7,342 nucleotides of DNA from Deltaproteobacteria bacterium (lineage in GTDB: Bacteria > Desulfobacterota > Syntrophia > Syntrophales > UBA2210). Position numbers and translations under genes: made by a program. The stretch lies in assembly GCA_019314085.1 (NCBI GenBank), contig JAFCZZ010000044.1, positions 9,092 to 16,433 on the forward strand, written 5' to 3'. The stretch's first letter is position 1; each line of letters begins with the position of its first letter. Below the pieces are notes generated by a model. It worked only from the letters and a program-made list of their open reading frames with translations, did no database searches and was not told the DNA's origin. Of the stretch, positions 4,973 through 7,342 are shown piece by piece.

Positions 4973-6271
4973 TTACTCCTCTCTGTTATCAATAACCCTG
5001 ACCGCCTTCCCCTCACTCTTGGGGAGGGTTCCGGGTTCAACCAGCTCGACCTTCGGGGTTATCAGGATATCACTCTTCAGATCTTCAACGATCCTGCGCC
5101 TTAAGGCTTCGAGCTGTTGCAGATCCCCGGAGAAGAACTCCTTGCCCACCTCGACCTTGACGATCATGAGATCGTTGAATCCTTCTCTCTCCAGTATAAT
5201 CAGGAAATTCGTCCCGACACCAGGGACATCCATCAGTCTCTTCTCTATCTGAATCGGAAATATATTGACCCCCTTCAGGATCAGCATATCGTCCGTTCTT
5301 CCCTTGATCCTCTCTATCCGTCGGTGGATTCTCCCGCATTCGCAGGGCCCGGGGATAATCCGCGTGAGATCCTTCGTTCGGTACCGCAGTATGGGCATCC
5401 CGTCTCGCAGGAGGGTCGTCATCACCAGTTCACCCTCCTCGCCGTCAGGAACAGGTTCAAGCGTGTCCGGATTAATAATCTCCACAATAAAGTTATCTTC
5501 CCAGATATGCATCCCGCCCTGGTACGGGCATTCAAAGGCCACACCCGGACCGTCCATCTCCGACAGCCCGTAGGAATTGTACGCCTTGAGACCGTAGAAC
5601 TCCTCTATCTTCTTCCTCGTCTTTTCCGAATGAGGTTCCGCCCCCAGAAAGGCGATCGCCAGCTGCGTGTCGCTCTTGGGATCAACTCCTACCTCTTCAA
5701 AGACCGACGACAGGTGAAGGGCGTAACTGGGGATGATATGTATTGCCGTTGTTCCAAAATCCTGCATCAGCTGTATCTGCCGTTTGCTGTTCCCCGAGCC
5801 CGCAGGGATAATCAGCGCCCCCACCTTCTCAGCGCCGTAGTGGAACCCCAGGCCGCCGGTAAAGAGGCCATAGGTCATCATGTTCTGGAAGACGTCGCTC
5901 CGGCGCATCCCCGTCATGTACATGGAACGGGCAACGATATTGGTCCACTCGTTTATATCATCAAGGGTATGGAAGATAACCGTCGCCCTGCCGGTTGTCC
6001 CGGAAGAGGAATGCATTCTCACCAGGTCATCCTTGGAAACGGCAAGGAATCCGTAGGGCCAGTGATCCCGGAGATCATCCTTTGTCGTAAAAGGAATCTT
6101 TCTGATATCCTCCAGAGACCGTATCTCTTTCGGATCAAGGCCTATCTTCTTGAACAAGTCCCCGTAAAAACCGGAAGCGGAGGCCTTCGACACGCTCTTT
6201 TTCAGCCTCTCAAGCTGGAGTGCCTCCAGCTTCTCCCTCGGCATCGTTTCAACATCTTCTTCCCAGTACAT
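4973..6271 (-). CDS. paaK: Phenylacetate-CoA ligase (AMP-forming, PaaK family)
   Basis: A 432-aa acyl-adenylate enzyme, the normal size for PaaK. It activates phenylacetate, or a related aryl acid, with ATP and CoA to the CoA thioester, AMP and PPi, in the cytosol. The P-loop is SSSGTTGRAT at 88-97, the A5 motif YGLSE at 234-238, the hinge-proximal Asp301 sits in YRTKDL, and the RIKGRTDDMLILKGVNIFP region spans 321-339. The C-terminal lid carries LPKSEGKAVRV at 416-426 with the catalytic Lys422. PaaK-type cysteines (C-E-C-G-R near 310) are present. It begins MYWEEDVETMPRE, typical of the family, at ATG 6271 with a GGAGG site; an in-frame earlier start at 6313 would lie upstream of the predicted transcription start. 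The exact substrate is not certain: in anaerobes these enzymes may also serve the indole- or phenylpyruvate-derived acids of aromatic amino acid breakdown. The ACT gene follows 4 nt downstream. Confidence 0.93.
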   Translation of the reverse strand: MYWEEDVETMPREKLEALQLERLKKSVSKASASGFYGDLFKKIGLDPKEIRSLEDIRKIPFTTKDDLRDHWPYGFLAVSKDDLVRMHSSSGTTGRATVIFHTLDDINEWTNIVARSMYMTGMRRSDVFQNMMTYGLFTGGLGFHYGAEKVGALIIPAGSGNSKRQIQLMQDFGTTAIHIIPSYALHLSSVFEEVGVDPKSDTQLAIAFLGAEPHSEKTRKKIEEFYGLKAYNSYGLSEMDGPGVAFECPYQGGMHIWEDNFIVEIINPDTLEPVPDGEEGELVMTTLLRDGMPILRYRTKDLTRIIPGPCECGRIHRRIERIKGRTDDMLILKGVNIFPIQIEKRLMDVPGVGTNFLIILEREGFNDLMIVKVEVGKEFFSGDLQQLEALRRRIVEDLKSDILITPKVELVEPGTLPKSEGKAVRVIDNREE

Positions 6272-6304
6272 CGTCTTTTCCTCCACCTCAAGTAGTGTCC
6301 GCGC

Positions 6305-6333
6305 ACTATACAATCCGGGGGGTGATTTATCAA
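6305..6333 (-). promoter_or_regulatory. strong sigma-70-type promoter of the paaK-ACT operon
   Basis: On the minus strand TTGATA (6328-6333, 5 of 6) and TATAGT (6305-6310, 5 of 6) are separated by exactly 17 nt. Initiation near 6298 would give a leader of about 27 nt before the ATG at 6271. The promoter lies within 50 nt after the stop of the membrane protein gene, so paaK need not depend on the operon upstream. No terminator hairpin is seen between them. Confidence 0.7.
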
Positions 6334-6364
6334 GCCAAAACCTCTCGGAACAAGGGTCGCTTCC

Positions 6365-7093
6365 TTACCCCTCTATCTCGGGGGAGGCATCGGGATCAAA
6401 GGGGTTCATCCTGACAGCCAGCGAAAAGAGGTGGGGATAGCTGGCCTTCAGGTGTCTCATATAATTCAGCCACTGGACGATCAGTGCGGCATATGCCCTC
6501 TTGATATCGATCTCGATATGCCGACGGTCGGCCTCCGAAAGACCTTCCACATCCTCCCGGTACAACAGTTCCTCGGCCAGGTGGAATATCGCCCACAGGA
6601 GGCTTGAAAATTTGTCATGCTCCAGGAGATTCGCATTCTGGATAAGGACCAGCATGAAGGGCCGTTTGTCCAGAAAGAAATCCTGCAGCGCCTTCAAATC
6701 GCCCCTTCGCACATCGATATCGGATTGGTACCCCTCACACCCTCCCCCCTTGGCCAGCCAGTCCTCGAAGCAGGCAAGCCCCTCCTTCACCTGAACGGCA
6801 TTCTTGTCGAACCCGGAAAATATTCTCAGTAGCTCCGTTCCGATCTCGCTGAAGAAGGCACCGATGACCATGTTCAGTTTGTACAGTTTCGCCTTCCGGT
6901 CACGGTAATCGAGCAGTTCGTGGATGATCATGGTAACGATCAACACCTCGATAAAGACAAAGGCGATATCCCCCACGAGGAAGATAAAGAGATGATGGGG
7001 ATCCCTGAAGGTAAGATAATGAAAAACGTAAACAAGTGCCGAGAAGCACAGGAGTGCCAGGCCCCAGAGTATCTTCCATCTGTCAAGCTTCAT
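6365..7093 (-). CDS. Conserved two-TM membrane protein of unknown function
   Basis: A 242-aa protein starting at ATG 7093 (AAAGGA ribosome site, 9-nt spacing). Two hydrophobic segments lie at about residues 8-27 and 33-57, joined by a short loop with the motif FRDPHH (29-34); the second is followed by charged residues (LLDYRDRKAK). The rest, about 65-242, is a soluble, probably cytoplasmic, mostly helical region with no motif I can name, including LNMVIGAFFSEIGTELLR at 73-90. I recognise the N-terminal pattern from hypothetical proteins of other anaerobes but know no function. The start overlaps the 3' end of the TIGR02757 gene by 11 nt, implying translational coupling in one operon, with no obvious common pathway. 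The C-terminal end, P-F-D-P-D-A-S-P-E-I-E-G, is acidic. Confidence 0.75.
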   Translation of the reverse strand: MKLDRWKILWGLALLCFSALVYVFHYLTFRDPHHLFIFLVGDIAFVFIEVLIVTMIIHELLDYRDRKAKLYKLNMVIGAFFSEIGTELLRIFSGFDKNAVQVKEGLACFEDWLAKGGGCEGYQSDIDVRRGDLKALQDFFLDKRPFMLVLIQNANLLEHDKFSSLLWAIFHLAEELLYREDVEGLSEADRRHIEIDIKRAYAALIVQWLNYMRHLKASYPHLFSLAVRMNPFDPDASPEIEG

Positions 7094-7342
7094 CGGTTAT
7101 GATCCTTTCTGCGGTACCTTGTAGTGGGTCCATATCAATCGGGAGGTCAATGCCGGCGTTTCTCCAGATCCCCGGCCTCGTTAGTATAAAATCGTATCGA
7201 ACCGGATCATCGGGAACTATCTTCCTGAACGACTCCGTAATCTCCAGGGCCGTTTTCATGTCCGCCTGTCTGCGCCTCGTGAGCCCCAGTCCGAGACACA
7301 CCCTGTGCATATGGGTATCAAGGGGGATGATCAGCGCCGAGG
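7083..7342 (-). CDS. TIGR02757/DUF2400 family protein, C-terminal part (cut by window edge)
   Basis: The frame is open to the right edge; about 85 residues are visible, ending at TGA 7085-7083. They begin SALIIPLDTHMHRVCLGLGL, then a lysine- and arginine-bearing linker (TRRRQADMKTALEITES), then the VPDDPVRYDFILTRPGI segment. I recognise this as the C-terminal end of the TIGR02757 (DUF2400) family. The string I-P-L-D-T-H-x-x-R-V-x-x-x-L-G-L is reminiscent of the catalytic-Asp region (V-D-T-H-x-x-R-V) of HhH-GPD DNA glycosylases such as endonuclease III, and the later VP segment also lines up roughly. A DNA-repair role is inference, not established. The start codon and N-terminal domain lie beyond the window. 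It overlaps the next gene by 11 nt. Confidence 0.8.
   Translation of the reverse strand, partial: SALIIPLDTHMHRVCLGLGLTRRRQADMKTALEITESFRKIVPDDPVRYDFILTRPGIWRNAGIDLPIDMDPLQGTAERIITDEA

Noticed and set aside
5117..6295. Long plus-strand open frame (392 codons) opposite paaK
   Set aside because: The minus strand encodes a full-length PaaK with all motifs; the plus frame is an antisense shadow caused by codon bias.

Overview
This 7.3 kb window looks like chromosomal DNA from an anaerobic diderm bacterium of the old Deltaproteobacteria (Desulfobacterota, perhaps a syntroph or sulfate-reducer relative). The assignment is inferred from a phenylacetate-CoA ligase followed by a double-ACT protein, a BamD lipoprotein (so an outer membrane), a PEP-CTERM secreted protein, and an interspersed structured repeat of a kind I remember from such genomes. 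I see no phage, transposase, CRISPR array, tRNA or rRNA. All genes but one are on the minus strand.

From right to left along the minus strand: the 3' end of a TIGR02757/DUF2400 gene (7083-7342, cut by the window edge) overlaps by 11 nt a two-TM membrane protein of unknown function (6365-7093). Next is a paaK-ACT pair: a near-consensus sigma-70 promoter (6305-6333), an AMP-forming aryl-CoA ligase (4973-6271) and a small double-ACT protein (4513-4968) four nucleotides later. A 125-bp structured repeat with 17-nt terminal inverted repeats (4390-4514) touches the ACT stop codon. Beyond it is a 149-aa protein made of two tandem helical repeats, each with an I-[TS]-C and a C-Q-[ML]-G motif (3854-4303).

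The only plus-strand gene is a purine/methylthioadenosine phosphorylase (from 3288). It keeps about 196 family residues and then runs straight into the antisense strand of the 149-aa gene, so the two convergent genes are joined tail to tail and the phosphorylase has lost its C-terminal part. It diverges from a trxA-like thioredoxin plus bamD operon (2801-3130, 2112-2798). Both sides of that divergent region have a TTGACA -35 box; the trx side has the better -10.

Left of bamD, a monocistronic gene with a near-perfect TTGACA-17-TACAAT promoter encodes a signal-peptide-bearing PEP-CTERM protein (1053-1877). Its Cys, His and Asp motifs and spacings match the IdeS/Mac (peptidase C66) cysteine protease fold, which is the most unusual protein here. 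The left edge holds the N-terminal part of a COG2187-type protein with an aminoglycoside-phosphotransferase-like kinase domain (1-763).

There is no single obvious multi-gene novel system. The best leads are the PEP-CTERM IdeS-like protease, the four-cysteine twin-repeat protein with its truncated phosphorylase neighbour, and the structured repeat. The region 764-1052 (289 nt) holds only a weak promoter candidate for the kinase gene; 1920-2111 holds a strong promoter and alternative hairpins.
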